DNA from: Panulirus ornatus
Lineage: Eukaryota > Arthropoda > Malacostraca > Decapoda > Palinuridae
Direction of reading: 5' to 3'
Assembly: GCF_036320965.1 (NCBI RefSeq)
Contig: NC_092226.1
Span: 21,669,002 to 21,733,001, forward strand
Length of the DNA: 64,000 nt
Shown here: positions 11,989-28,366 of the stretch, piece by piece
How positions within the stretch are numbered: the first letter of the stretch is position 1
Layout: the number at the start of each line of letters is the position of its first letter
Translations under genes and position numbers: made by a program
The notes under the pieces: generated by a model
What the model was told of the DNA's origin: nothing
Database searches by the model: none
The model's input: the letters and a program-made list of their open reading frames with translations, nothing else

Positions 11989-12067
11989 GATATAGACAGT
12001 GATAGTGTACTGAGGATATAGACAGTAATAGTGTGTACTGAGGATATAGACAATAATAGTGTACTGA
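11989..12067. repeat. 26-bp direct repeat, 3 copies
   Basis: GGATATAGACAGTAATAGTG plus TACTGA, repeated three times. The second copy carries an extra GT. Confidence 0.9.
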
Positions 12068-12307
12068 TCTGTAATGTAGGTTAAGTCTGGCAAAACGTTT
12101 GCCAATGCTGAGGTGGCCAAAGATCAACACACACTCAGACATCACTGTTGTGTTGCTGGAGGGAGATACCATGGATACCATCTGAAACATTTGGAATCGT
12201 GAAACCTGTCGTCACTGAATAATGTCCTCACCCCAGGTACCTGGTGTGCGAGGGGAAGTATGAATAGATGAATATGACACCACACCTCACTTACGGCTCC
12301 GACCACC

Positions 12308-12352
12308 AGAGAGAGAGAGAGAGAGAGAGGGAGGGAGGGAGAGAGAGAGAGA
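12308..12352. repeat. Interrupted (GA)n microsatellite
   Basis: GA units interrupted by a GGGA triplet run. Confidence 0.95.
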
Positions 12353-13175
12353 CGTATCAGAGAACAGTGGAGGTAAAGGACAAAGGAAAAAACAACTGGA
12401 AAATCATTGTAGAGAATTACCTAAAAGAAAACAGGAAATAATGACTGGTGTCTGTATTAGATATAAGTCCACCCTTAACTGGGAACATCAAGCCATCACA
12501 TGCTGGATCTATCATCATCAAACATCCCCATTTCCCTTGCGCAGATAACGTGAAGCAATGACGACACAGCATCAGTCACAAGTGTAGTATAAGTACATTA
12601 TATCCCCTATAAGTATTGTGCTACAGATAATTCCTTCCTTCAGTCATGTAGTAAAACTTTCGTGAACTGTGTCATACCCTTGGAGAAAACTCTAGTAAAG
12701 CCCTCGGTCCAACGACGAATGGACGAACTCACTTAGCATCTCTCACTCGCAGACGGCACAGATACAGGAATGAGAAATGGTGCCGTGTGAGAAGTGGTCT
12801 GGAGGACACCGTACACGCTCAAAGGTGAGGAAGCAAATAGTGCGGGAAAATGACACTTTCGTAGACGGTCCGGGAAGCGTCGTAGTAAAGACACCACCGA
12901 CTCTGGGATGGAGAGAGTGAGGCGGGAAACGGAGGTCAGGTCATTCCAACCTTAGACACGGATTCAGAGAGACGGATGGAACGGGTCACTGAAGGAACAA
13001 GGGGATCGCCGTAAGTCCAGAGTCGGTGGATAATACACGAAGGAAAATTGCCTCTCTGGCAAGACTGGCACATCATAGTGAGGGGAATGGAAGTATTAAC
13101 CCACCAGCAAAATGTATCAGCTTGCTCAAGGTAGACAGATAACCGCACGGTGGAGCGATGATGATTTTACCACAC
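12353..13175. other. Unique sequence, nothing recognised
   Basis: No repeat or gene seen. Confidence 0.5.
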
Positions 13176-13280
13176 GGAGATGTGCGGATCATCGCTGGGA
13201 GATGATGTGCGGATCATCGCTGGGAGATGATGTGCGGATCATCGCTGGGAGATGATGTGCGGATCATCGCTGGAGGAGAG
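13176..13280. repeat. 25-bp minisatellite, 4 copies
   Basis: CGGATCATCGCTGGGAGATG plus ATGTG, at 13185, 13210, 13235 and 13260. Copies are identical except at the edges. Confidence 0.97.
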
Positions 13281-13345
13281 GTTCTGCCTTAACCAGTACA
13301 GCTGAGACCAGAGGCGTGGCAGGAACAATGAGACATATCTTGAAT

Positions 13346-13504
13346 CCATCACAAACACACGCCCTTGCCATCACAAACACACGCCCTTGCCATCACAAAC
13401 ACACGCCCTTGCCATCACAAACACACGCCCTTGCCATCACAAACACACGTCCTTGCCATCACAAACACACGCCCTTGCCATCACAAACACACGCCCTTGC
13501 CGTC
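13346..13504. repeat. 22-bp minisatellite, ~7 copies
   Basis: CATCACAAACACACGCCCTT plus GC, almost invariant apart from one C-to-T change. Confidence 0.97.
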
Positions 13505-13584
13505 AACATACTCATGTCAGACCATTCCCTTAAGACCAAGACACGGGAGTCGAACCTGGAATGGAGAGAACTCCCACAGGAACA

Positions 13585-13822
13585 GATGACGTAGGTAACA
13601 TCCTTCACATACGCCCACGGTAGAGGGTAACATCATTCACATACGCCCACGGTAGAGGGTAACATCCTTCACATACGCCCACGGTAGAGGGTAACATCCT
13701 TCACATACGCCCACGGTAGAGGGTAACATCATTCACATACGCCCACGGTAGAGGGCAACATCCTTCACATACGCCCACGGTAGAGGGTAACATCCTTCAC
13801 ATACGCCCACGGTAGAGGGACG
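13585..13822. repeat. 32-bp minisatellite, ~7 copies
   Basis: The unit is GTAGAGGGTAACATCCTTCA plus CATACGCCCACG. The only variation is ATCATT for ATCCTT and one GGCAAC. Confidence 0.97.
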
Positions 13823-13984
13823 TAAATCACACAAGACAAGTTTCCCTCTGTTACTGGCTGTGCTGCTGACCTGGTCAATGCTACCTTCAGATAAATGCTC
13901 CTGAAGACACAGTGAACATTGAGATCTACCTCTCAGATTAGAGTGAGTACGGATGTGGCAAGGCAGGTGGAGGAGTTGGACTGT

Positions 13985-14575
13985 ATGTAGCGTAGTCTGT
14001 AACATAGCGCCGTGTTACTGTGTACATAGCGTCGTGTGTACATGGTGCCATTTTTGTGTACATATCCCTGGGGATAGGGGAGAAAGAATATTTCCCACGT
14101 ATTCCCTGCGTGTCGTAGAAGGCGACTAAAAGGGAAGGGAGCGGGGGGCTGGAAATCCTCCCCTCTCAGTTTTTTTTTTTAATTTTCCAAAAGAAGAAAC
14201 AGAGAAGGGGGCCAGGTGAGGATATTCCCTCAAAGGTCCAGTCCTCTGTTCTTAACGCTACCTTGCTAACGCGGGAAATGGCGAGTAGTATGAATAGCAC
14301 CGTGTCTTGTGTACATACGCCATAAATGTGTACATAGTGCCGTGTTGTGTGTATATAGAGCTATTATATGTATATATCACTGTCTTGTGTACACGTAGCG
14401 CCGTGTTTGCGTGTACATATCACCGTGTTGTGCGTACATAGCGCCATGTTGTGTGCACGTAGCACTGTTTTGTGTGTGCACAGCGCCATGTTGTGTGCAC
14501 GCATAGTGCCATGTGGTGTGTACATAGCACCGTGTTGTGTGCACATAGTTCAGTGCTTGTGTGCACGTAGCGCGG
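13985..14575. repeat. Degenerate ~30-bp array, interrupted by element B
   Basis: GTGTACATAGCACCGTGTTG and variants recur at 13990-14062 and 14298-14575. The two halves join cleanly if the element at 14063-14297 is removed, giving the array's own sequence gtgtacatagcaccgtg across the junction. Confidence 0.85.
14063..14297 (+). mobile_element. Element B, copy 1 (SINE-like retroposon)
   Basis: A ~235-bp interspersed element starting TATCCCTGGGGATA (palindromic) and ending CGCGGGAAATGGCGAGTAGT then ATGAA. The other copies in this window are at 28.1, 31.0 and 40.1 kb. Internal features are an inverted repeat GGGAGG...CCTCCC around the TGGAAAT segment, a T-run, and paired AACAGAG/CTCTGTT arms. 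It lies inside a degenerate array, and its removal restores the array with one TA, so the target was TA with at most a TA duplication. I see no terminal inverted repeat, coding frame, or tRNA A/B boxes. Confidence 0.85.
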
Positions 14576-14614
14576 TGTGTGTGTGTGTGTGTGTATGTGT
14601 GTGTGTGTAGCGCG

Positions 14615-14657
<43 letters not shown>
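14576..14657. repeat. (GT)n microsatellite, interrupted
   Basis: Two GT blocks separated by AGCGCGCT, directly continuing the preceding array, from which it may have expanded. Confidence 0.95.
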
Positions 14658-14660
<3 letters not shown>

Positions 14661-14752
14661 GGGGACGCCTGTGACACAGACAAAGAACACTAATCTCACT
14701 GACTTAATTAACTTCTCGTGGGCGTTGTGATGCCCTCACGTTTTTAATTAGA

Positions 14753-16215
14753 GTGTGTGGTAGGGTGTGGCGCGTCGCTCCCCCAGACGTTCACACGGGG
14801 CCGGATGTGGCGTGTCGCTCCCCCAGACGTTTACATGGGGCCAGGGTGTGGCGCGTCGCTCCCCCAGACGTTTACATGGGGCCAGGGTGTGGCGCGTCGC
14901 TCCCCCAGACGTTCACACGGGGCCAGGGTGTGGCGTGTCGCTCCCCCAGACGTTCACACGGGGCCAGGGTGTGGCGTGTCGCTCCCCCAGACGTTCACAC
15001 GGGGCCAGGGTGTGGCGTGTCGCTCCCCCAGACGTTCACACGGGGCCAGGGTGTGGCGTGTCGCTCCCCCAGACGTTCACACGGGGCCAGGGTGTGGCGT
15101 GTCGCTCCCCCAGACGTTCACACGGGGCTAGGGTTTGGCGCGTCGCTCCCCCAGACGTTCACACGGGGCCAGGGTGTGGCGTGTCGCTCCCCCAGTCGTT
15201 CACACGGGGCCAGGGTGTGGCGCGTCGCTCCCCCAGACTTTCACACGGGGCCAGAGTGTGGCGCGTCGCTCCCCCAGACGTTCACACGGGGCCAGGGTGT
15301 GGCGCGTCGCTCCCCCAGACGTTCACACGGGGCCAGGGTGTGGCGCGTCGCTCCCCCAGACATTCACACGGGGCCGGGTGTGGCAAGTCGCTCCCCCAGA
15401 CGTTCACACGGGGCCAGGGTGTGGCAAGCCGCTCCCCCAGACGTTCACACGGGGCCAGGGTGTGGCGCGTCGCTCCCCCAGACGTTCACACGGGGCCAGG
15501 GTGTGGCGTGTCGCTCCCCCAGACGTTCACACGGGGCCAGGGTGTGGCGCGTCGCTCCCCCAGACGTTCACACGGGGCCAGGGTGTGGCGTGTCGCTCCA
15601 TCAGACGTTCATACGGGGCCAGGGTGTGGCGCGTCGCTCCCCCAGACGTTCACACGGGGCCAGGGTGTGGCGTGTCGCTCCATCAGACGTTCATACGGGG
15701 CCAGGGTGTGGCGCGTCGCTCCCCCAGACGTTCACACGGGCCGGATGTGGCGTGTCGCTCCTCCATTCGTTCACACGGTGCCAGGGTGTGGCGTGTCGCT
15801 CCCCCAGTCGTTCACACGGGGCCAGGGTGTGGCGAGTCGCTCCCCCAGACGTTCACACGGGGCCAGGGTGTGGCGCGTCGCTCCACAAAACGTTCACACG
15901 GGGCCGGGTGTGGCGCGTTGCTCCCCGAGACGTGCACACGGGGCCAGGGTGTGGCAAGTCGCTGCCCCGGTCGTTCACACGGGGCCAGGGTGTGGCAAGT
16001 TGCTCCCCCAGACGTTCACACGGGGCCAGGGTGTGGCGTGTCGTTTCCCCAGTCGTTCACACGGGGCCAGGGTGTGGCGCGTCGCTCCATCAGACGTTCA
16101 TACGGGGCCAGGGTGTGGCGCGTCGCTCCCCCAGACATTCACACGGGGCCAGGGTGTAGCGCGTCGCTCCCCCAGACGTTCACACGGGGCCAGGGTGTGG
16201 CGCGCCGTCTCCCCT
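14753..16215. repeat. 42-bp minisatellite, ~35 copies
   Basis: The unit is GTGTGGCGCGTCGCTCCCCC plus AGACGTTCACACGGGGCCAGGG. Since 42 is a multiple of three, each plus frame keeps a 14-residue peptide repeat, and all three are open for most of the array. Variants at fixed positions (gcgcg/gcgtg/gcaag; ccccc/ccatc; gacg/gtcg) are shuffled among copies. That points to unequal exchange rather than selection on a protein. A decayed relative lies at 18865-19440. Confidence 0.97.
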
Positions 16216-16262
16216 TATTGTAAACCTAATCTATGACGTCATCCTCTGAGGTAAACCACACC

Positions 16263-16372
16263 CTGCTCGTCAATACTTTTCCTTGTCTTTTCTTCCGTTT
16301 CATTATTCTCTACTTCACTTTAGGCCCGGCCTTGATGTGGGCCTTTGTCCTTGACTGGAGCCTCCAACGTAA
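16263..16372 (+). mobile_element. LINE 3' end fragment (AAGGCC-palindrome family)
   Basis: It contains TTAGGCCCGGCCTTGATGTG and ends with TCCAACGTAAAAA. The same 3' sequence ends the copies at 33.6 kb (+) and 42.97 kb (-). Only the untranslated tail is present, so the copy is severely 5'-truncated. Confidence 0.75.
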
Positions 16373-16786
16373 AAATGATATAACAACAAAATATTGATGT
16401 TGAATCACCAGAACATAATATTCTCTTGAACGTGCATTCAGCATTCTCAAATTTTAATGGCGGTTGTATAAAAGGGAAGTTGCAGTTAATGAGATGTCCG
16501 GGAGGAAATGGGAAAGCCCTCGTGAGTGCCAGAGTGGAGGAAATGTAGGACCAGGAAATCTGTCGAAATACACAATAGACGTATACCAGTGAGGGGGGAA
16601 ATGTACAAGAGTTTTAGAGCGAGCAAGACGTGTCCATATTATACAGGAGGCGAAAATGAGTCGCTGGCCTACAATGAAATGGTTCACCCAGCTTCAGATC
16701 CTGACGAACGAACTGACGGGGTTTGACCATCAACTCAAAGTCATACAAGACCGAGGAAAAAAAAAAGAAAGAAAAAGAAAGGCCGT

Positions 16787-16867
<81 letters not shown>

Positions 16868-16984
16868 CCTCATATAGAAGCCCCAGAAAGGTAATCAGTT
16901 ATGCAATTGGACTACTAACATCAGACGAGAACACATACGCTGAGGAACGACTGTCTGGTGAGTGAATTGCTCAAAAAAAAACAA
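16373..16984. repeat. Unique DNA with (GA)n tract at 16790-16864
   Basis: About 37 perfect GA units follow an A-rich AAAGAAAG stretch. The rest is unassigned. Confidence 0.9.
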
Positions 16985-18855
16985 AAAGGCAATATGAGTC
17001 GATGTTCAGCGAGCTGAAAGTCTCCTTCAAGATGAATGACCCAACTGACTCTTTCCTCAGCAGTGATCCCCCACGTTACACAGTGATCAGACCTCACCAC
17101 CTCGCTACACGACTTCCAGAAGGTCTGGGAAAACTCTGTCCCAGGACCAGACCAGACCACTGGAACTCTGGGAGACATCCTCTGGACTGAAGTCCGTGGT
17201 CTCTGGCCTCATCCCAGAGAGTTCGATACAGACCCACGTCGCTCCACTCCACAAATACGGGAGCAAGTCACACCATATTATAATTTTCGAGAATCTTTTA
17301 TATGTAAATTGATTGACTTTATGGATTCAAATAATCTACATTACCAAGGAGAATATGGTGAGATGGAGGGAAGTTCTCGTCTCTCATATTTGAAATTCTA
17401 TTGGCGCTGAAGTATTGGTAAAAAAAGTTGATGTCAATTTACACAGACCTTGCCAAAGTCTGTCTTTAGTGATAAACGCAGACTTTGCCAAAGCCTTTGA
17501 TCACAGCTCACGGACCACAACTCGTTGTTGTAATCAGGGTATTTCCAGTGTCCCCACTGTATAAAGCACAGTCCTCTCAAGGAATATTATTACCCTCACC
17601 ACTTTTTGTTCCTCATCCATGTTCTTGCCTTTGACGTCAACACGAGCCATAGTTTCATACCCTTTGCAGATGATACTCGAACCAGTATGAACATCTCGTC
17701 CGTCGACTTGAAAATCTACAAACTAACATGAAAGTCTTACACTGAGCCACATGGAAATATTTCTCTATATTTCATTGAGGCTAAGTACCATGACCTCCTT
17801 GAAGATATTAAAGCAATATGTTATGCCAGACGAACACGGATATCCTCACTGTTATCATGAGGATATCATGATCGCAGTATAAAAGGCCTCGGAGTGAGGA
17901 TATCTCCTGACCTTTCCTCCAGTAAGCAAAACATTGTAACATTTGCCTCCGACAAAAAGATGGTAGGGTGGGTCTTATGGATCTTCAAGAGAAGAGAAGA
18001 AACATCATTGGTGACACTCTTCAAGACACTAATACTCTCATGAATAGAGGATTACTGTGTGCTTACTTCACCTTTCAGAGAGGACAGACCTGCTGAGCTA
18101 GAAAGTGTGCAAAGATCTTCCACGTCTTGTATATTTACATGATAAAAGCACAGAACTGGAGAGAGCGACTGATATTGCTAAGGACGTACTCTCTGGAGCG
18201 CAAATGGTAGATATATTTCAGTAATTTCACTTGGAAATCCTAGAAGAGGTGGTTCCCAGCTTCCACTCAGGACGTTCCTAGAAGGCATGGTTCCCAGCTT
18301 ACACTCTGGAAGATCTTAGAAGAGATGGTTCCCAGCTTCCACTCTGGAAGATCCTAGAAGAGATGGTTCTCAGCTTCCACTCAGGAAGATCCTAGAAGAG
18401 ATGGTTCCCAGCTTCCACTCAGGAAGATCCTAGAAGAGATGGTTCCCAGCTTCCACTCAGGAAGATCCTAGAAGGCATGGTTCCCAGCTTCCACTCAGGA
18501 AGATCCTAGAAGAGATGGTTCCCAGCTTCCACTGAAACGCAATTTGTCATACGCCACGACAGACAGGGAAGACGTTTTGAAACATCACCAGCCCAGCGAA
18601 CTCAAGAGATACAATAAGCATAACAAGAAAATGCTTGGAACATCCTTGGCCCAGGACTATTCAAGACAGAGCCGCCTGCAGCCATCAGACTTGGATATAC
18701 AGTGGGGAAATTAATCAAGTCCCTGGGTATGTATTTACAACGTGTTTAAATTCAGAAGGTGGTAGTGTTTACGTGGGCGTGTGTGCCGTGGCCTACAACA
18801 GCTTGGTTAAGCTCAACTAAGAGCTGTGAGTGTAGAAGACCTCCGAAATCAACAC
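16985..18855 (+). mobile_element. Decayed LINE, RT to C-terminus (plus strand)
   Basis: Remnants occur in the order expected of a CR1/Jockey-like ORF2. FKMNDPTDSFLSSDPP (about 17025-17075) corresponds to LKINDPTELFLHSNFP in the 57-59 kb LINE. RT motif A, DFAKAFDHS, is at 17481, and motif C, FADDTR, at 17663. GLGVRISPDLS is near 17890, and an ELESVQRS thumb segment near 18100. The 3' end, GTAGAAGACC, is at about 18829, as in the other copy at 59.52 kb. Many stops and frameshifts make it non-functional. A 38-bp minisatellite (18236-18534) sits inside its 3' coding region. Confidence 0.8.
18236..18534. repeat. 38-bp minisatellite inside a LINE
   Basis: GATCCTAGAAGAGATGGTTC plus CCAGCTTCCACTCAGGAA, about 8 copies. 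It lies exactly where the LINE C-terminal region would encode ILE-D/E-MIPNLH. The single-copy counterpart in the LINE at 31.65 kb reads ATCCTGGAAGACATGATTCC. The unit is therefore LINE coding sequence that became tandem. Confidence 0.9.
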
Positions 18856-18864
18856 AAGGTATTC

Positions 18865-19440
18865 CAGTCTCTCGCGTGGTGCCTGGGTGTGTTGCGTCGC
18901 TCTCCCGGTCTTTACATGACCAAGGGTGTGGTTTATCATTCTCCCTGGCTTCTCACATGAGGACAGGGTGAGATGTGTTGCTCTCTCCCTGTCTCTCGTG
19001 GTGACCAGGGTATGTTGCGCCGCTCTCCCTTTCTTTCAAACGGGTCCACGATGTGGTGCGTTGTTCTCCATGTCTCTCACATTGAACCATATTGCGGTGG
19101 TCACTCTCCCTGTCTCTCTCACAGGACCAGGGTATGATGCGTCGGTCTTCCTGTCCCTCACACAGGGCCAGGGTGTGTTGCGGTACTGCCTGGATGAGGT
19201 GCATCGCACTCCTTGTCTCACACTGGACCAGAACGTCTTGCGTTGTTCGTGTCTCGTAAACGAAATCATAATGTAGCGCGTTCTGTCTCTCTCTTTCTCT
19301 CCCTCACCGGTGGGGTCAGGCTGTGGCGTGTCACTCTCCCTGTCTCTTACCCTGGCCCAGGCGGTGGTGCGTCGCTCTCCTTGTCTCTCACCCAGCGCCA
19401 GGCTGTGTTGCGTCACTCTGCTCCACATGGGGTCCGGGAA
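18865..19440. repeat. Decayed array related to the 42-bp minisatellite
   Basis: Units of about 43 bp (GTGTGTTGCGTCGCTCTCCC, then a CTNTCACA-GG-CCAGGG segment) share their layout with the 14.75-16.2 kb array but are heavily substituted, with CCCTGTCTCTC replacing CCCCCAGACGTTC. Confidence 0.8.
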
Positions 19441-25280
<5,840 letters not shown>

Positions 25281-26230
25281 TTATTCTAACACTTTTTCTA
25301 ATCTAATACCACTGGGCTGGATCACTGGCAGCACAGACCAACTCGTCAGGGAGATCAGACGAAATTCGTTAGGTTGACTGGATTTTGGTATTAGTAGAAT
25401 TAAACTGTTGGTCCATGAGGAAGGCAAATGAGGCATGGCATAACTCATATTATGCAGCTTTGATAATGAGCTACCAGGCACACGTCTGAGTAATCAAATG
25501 GTATCATAAGTGAGACCATCCTACCAAGGTGCGCTACTCTTACCCCTGGTAGGAGGTTGTATCAAGTTCATACTGAGTGGAACATCACAGTCATCATGTA
25601 ACTTCTTTAGCATGAACTGTAAGAAATTATTTTTAATTTACGGTACAGAACATTCCTAGTGTTTGGTGGCAGTATGATAAAGTTGGAAGTATGATCCCAT
25701 TTCGTAATTACTTCGTTAGCCTTTTACAGCGGGTAAGGATTATATACATATATTTTTTCCGGTGATTCTATGTATACCTCTCCATGTTTGGCTTAGAGGT
25801 ATATGTTGACTTAATCCGCTGACAAACTGTTCCCAATTATTTTGTCTTGTCATTCGTTCCCTCGCTGCTGCAAGCGGTGTTTGAAATAGTTTTACCATTT
25901 TGGGTATTCGATGTTGCTTGTAGCCTTTATCTCCTTGTCCATCTGTAGATTCGAGCTCTTTCAGATCAGGGTCACTGTAGAAGTGGTGCTGCTTAGTGTA
26001 AGATCCTCTCCTACTCGCTGGAGGTAGTTCGGTCTTAAAGAAATTATATTTAGTAGTCTCGAGGTTAGCATTAAGTTTTGGTATATCCTTTGGCTCATGA
26101 TGTCTATCAGTATAAGATTGAATATATGAATATATTTTGTCGTTATTGTTTTTCTGCAAAATCATCTTCGGTTTGGCATCAGGTACGTTAACATGAACGA
26201 CATGTATTGTGACAGTGATGAATGGTCAGG
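25281..26230 (-). mobile_element. Decayed LINE, linker and RT start (minus strand)
   Basis: Read on the minus strand, 26165-25740 gives a 141-codon open segment. Its end, NWEQFVSGLSQHIPLSQTW then RGIHRITGK, resembles the pre-RT linker of APE-type LINEs (WxxFxxxLxxxxPxSxxWxxIrxitG). Next, 25440-25340 gives LPSSWTNSLILLIPKSSQPN then EFRLISLTSW, a degraded first RT block (W...IPIPKP..DP..YRPISLTS). The order and spacing fit one element. Motifs A and C are missing, so the copy is truncated or too diverged further 3'. Confidence 0.75.
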
Positions 26231-26814
26231 CATGAGATTACAACATTGTCGGAATTATGAGTTGTATATGACGAGTTAAAGCCTACACATCTATCAAGCA
26301 TTCCTCCATAGCTGGATGTTGGTTGGTTTTTACTGATAAGTTTATCATGGATCATATGTGTGTAGGAGTGATATGTGATCTTCTGCCAACAGTGTGTCGA
26401 GCGTTGTGGTCTTCAGTTAGCTAAGACTGTAGTTCAGTATGAACAAAGTTAGGTACATCTGTCTAGTGGAGGAGGTTGGCAAGTGTGCCTAGATGTTTAG
26501 CATGTTCAGTGTATAATTACCGACGTGTACCTCTGAATCCGTGGTACCAGAATCCGCCGAGTTTTAGGGATAAGCACATGAGGTAGTGACTGCTTTACAT
26601 ACCTTGGACAATAATTTGTTCTTCTTGGAGTACAGCATTTGCAGTTGGGTAACTTACGTAGGAGTTTACCAGGAGGTGATAGACGTTCTTGCAGACATAT
26701 AACATAAGTGGCCTGAGTACGCTCTGGTGGTCAAAGAAAAATCTTTTGTAATGTTCCAGCTGAGTTGTCTGATGTCACTATAGTGTTGAACGATGCTCCT
26801 GTCAGCCATTGTCG

Positions 26815-27050
26815 TTATGCATTGTATGTACCGTGAGTGCTGCTTTATCCTCGCTTCCAAGAGTAACTGTGTCCTCACTTCCTAGAGCTACTCTCTCCTC
26901 ACTTTCCAAAGCTACTTGCTGGGGTAGCTTTGTCTCCGTTTCCCTATGCCCATCCGAAACTTTCCAGTCTTGTAGCATCCACGAGGTTAAACGTGTCTCT
27001 GGTCTCCAAGGCTGATGTGTCCGCAGTCTCCGGGCTTGTTCTCTCCCAAA
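26815..27050. repeat. Short degenerate ~24-bp array
   Basis: AGAGCTAC/AGTAACT ... TCCTCACTTCC recurs several times with decreasing similarity. Confidence 0.55.
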
Positions 27051-27269
27051 TTATCAGTCAGGGTCCACGCAGGCCATGACACTTTATCACAAAATGAATG
27101 TATATAATCTTGCAAAATGGCATTTCAATAAAGTGAGTCCAAAAAGCGAGTGCAGTTTTTGCGGTTGCGGTTTTAAACTTCAATTCAAGAATCATAATGT
27201 AATTCGTGCTAAAGTATTTTAGCCTAGACTTTATATGTATACTCACAGGTTGAATTTTTCGTATCTCAG

Positions 27270-27480
27270 TCCTGCCGCATTTCCCTGATGCTCTCTCAAG
27301 CGTTCCTCGCTCAAGCTGAGTCCAGAGGCCGCCCGAGCGTTCCCCAGCAGCCCTCCGCGCCGCGCAGTCAAAACAATCCTCCCCCTCGCTACCCTGGGGC
27401 CCGGAATCTCATCAGCCACTCGTAAAGGCGGGAAAAAACGCGGCAGGTAATGGAAACTCGTTTATTTATCATAAACATTG
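27270..27480. other. GC-rich island with an A/T inverted repeat
   Basis: A GC-rich stretch (CCGCGCCGCGCAG, GGGGCCCGG) is followed by GTTTATTTATCATAAAC, an imperfect palindrome resembling forkhead/homeodomain-type sites. No coding frame is recognisable. A regulatory role is only a possibility. Confidence 0.3.
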
Positions 27481-27999
27481 AGGTTGGACCTTAGGAGACT
27501 CCCCTCTTTCATCCGTTTATTATTTATTACTTCTAACTTTGGTGGCTGTAAGGACGCCTGTGGTACAGCTCACCTTCGACGTTATAAATGCGTGAAAAAA
27601 AATATAGCCACAGAAAGCGGAAGTCAGTAGCATCAGATATAGCAGGATTTGATGCCACACATTGGGTTTAAGTTGGTTTTGACTCTGAACAGTTGTACAG
27701 CATCATACATTTTGATCCTCCTGGCCCTTTTTTTTTTCTTTCTTTTTTTTTTTTTACTGCCAGACCGAGTTAGAATATGTAAACAGTAGGGAGTTTTGTG
27801 AGATGAAGCACGAGGAGGAGGAGGTAGCGGGGCTGCTGCTGGGAGCAACAGACAAAGGTCATGATGTGAAGAAAGCCTTTGTGTCACGTCTGCAGGAAAG
27901 GAGTGGAAAATCCATAATGTACACAGGAGAGGATTTGTCTTTTCCACCGAACATTTCATGATGCATATTTTTTCATAACATGTAACAAAATACAATAAT

Positions 28000-28003
<4 letters not shown>

Positions 28004-28076
<73 letters not shown>
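28004..28076. repeat. (TA)n microsatellite, 5' flank of element B copy 2
   Basis: About 36 TA units directly abutting the element. Confidence 0.97.
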
Positions 28077-28077
<1 letters not shown>

Positions 28078-28286
28078 TTCCCACGTATTCCCTGCGTGTC
28101 GTAGAAGGCGACTAAAAGGGGAGGGAGCGGGGGGGCTGGAAATCCTCCCCTCTTGTTTGTTTTTTTTTTTAATTTTCCAAAAGAAGGAACAGAGAAGGGG
28201 GCCAGGTGAGGATATTCCCTCAGAGGCCCAGTCCTCTGTTCTTAACGCTACCTTGCTAATGCGGGAAATGGCGAATAGTTTGAAAA

Positions 28287-28288
<2 letters not shown>
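28077..28288 (+). mobile_element. Element B, copy 2 (5'-truncated)
   Basis: Begins at CTTCCCACGTATTCCCTGCG, lacking the first ~35 bp (including TATCCCTGGGGATA) present in copies 1, 3 and 4. It ends GGCGAATAGTTTGAAAAAG before (AT)n. 5' truncation and an A-rich variable tail are typical of retroposons. Confidence 0.88.
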
Positions 28289-28358
<70 letters not shown>

Positions 28359-28360
28359 AA
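28289..28360. repeat. (AT)n(GT)n microsatellite between element B and the RTE fragment
   Basis: About 24 AT units, then about 11 GT units. It separates two retroposons. Confidence 0.97.
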
Positions 28361-28366
28361 GTGTGG

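Noticed and set aside
13540..13600. tRNA gene suggested by GGTTCGACTCC on the minus strand
   Set aside because: No A box or cloverleaf at the proper distance, and the flanks are minisatellite DNA.
14063..14297. Element B as a Helitron or a Tc1/mariner MITE
   Set aside because: There is no terminal CTRR with a subterminal hairpin, and no terminal inverted repeat. Variable A-rich tails and 5' truncation fit a retroposon better.
14753..16236. Three overlapping plus frames of 362-489 codons as a secreted or cuticle-like repeat protein
   Set aside because: All three frames of the same strand are open because the 42-bp unit lacks stops. Variants are shared across copies without regard to any one frame.
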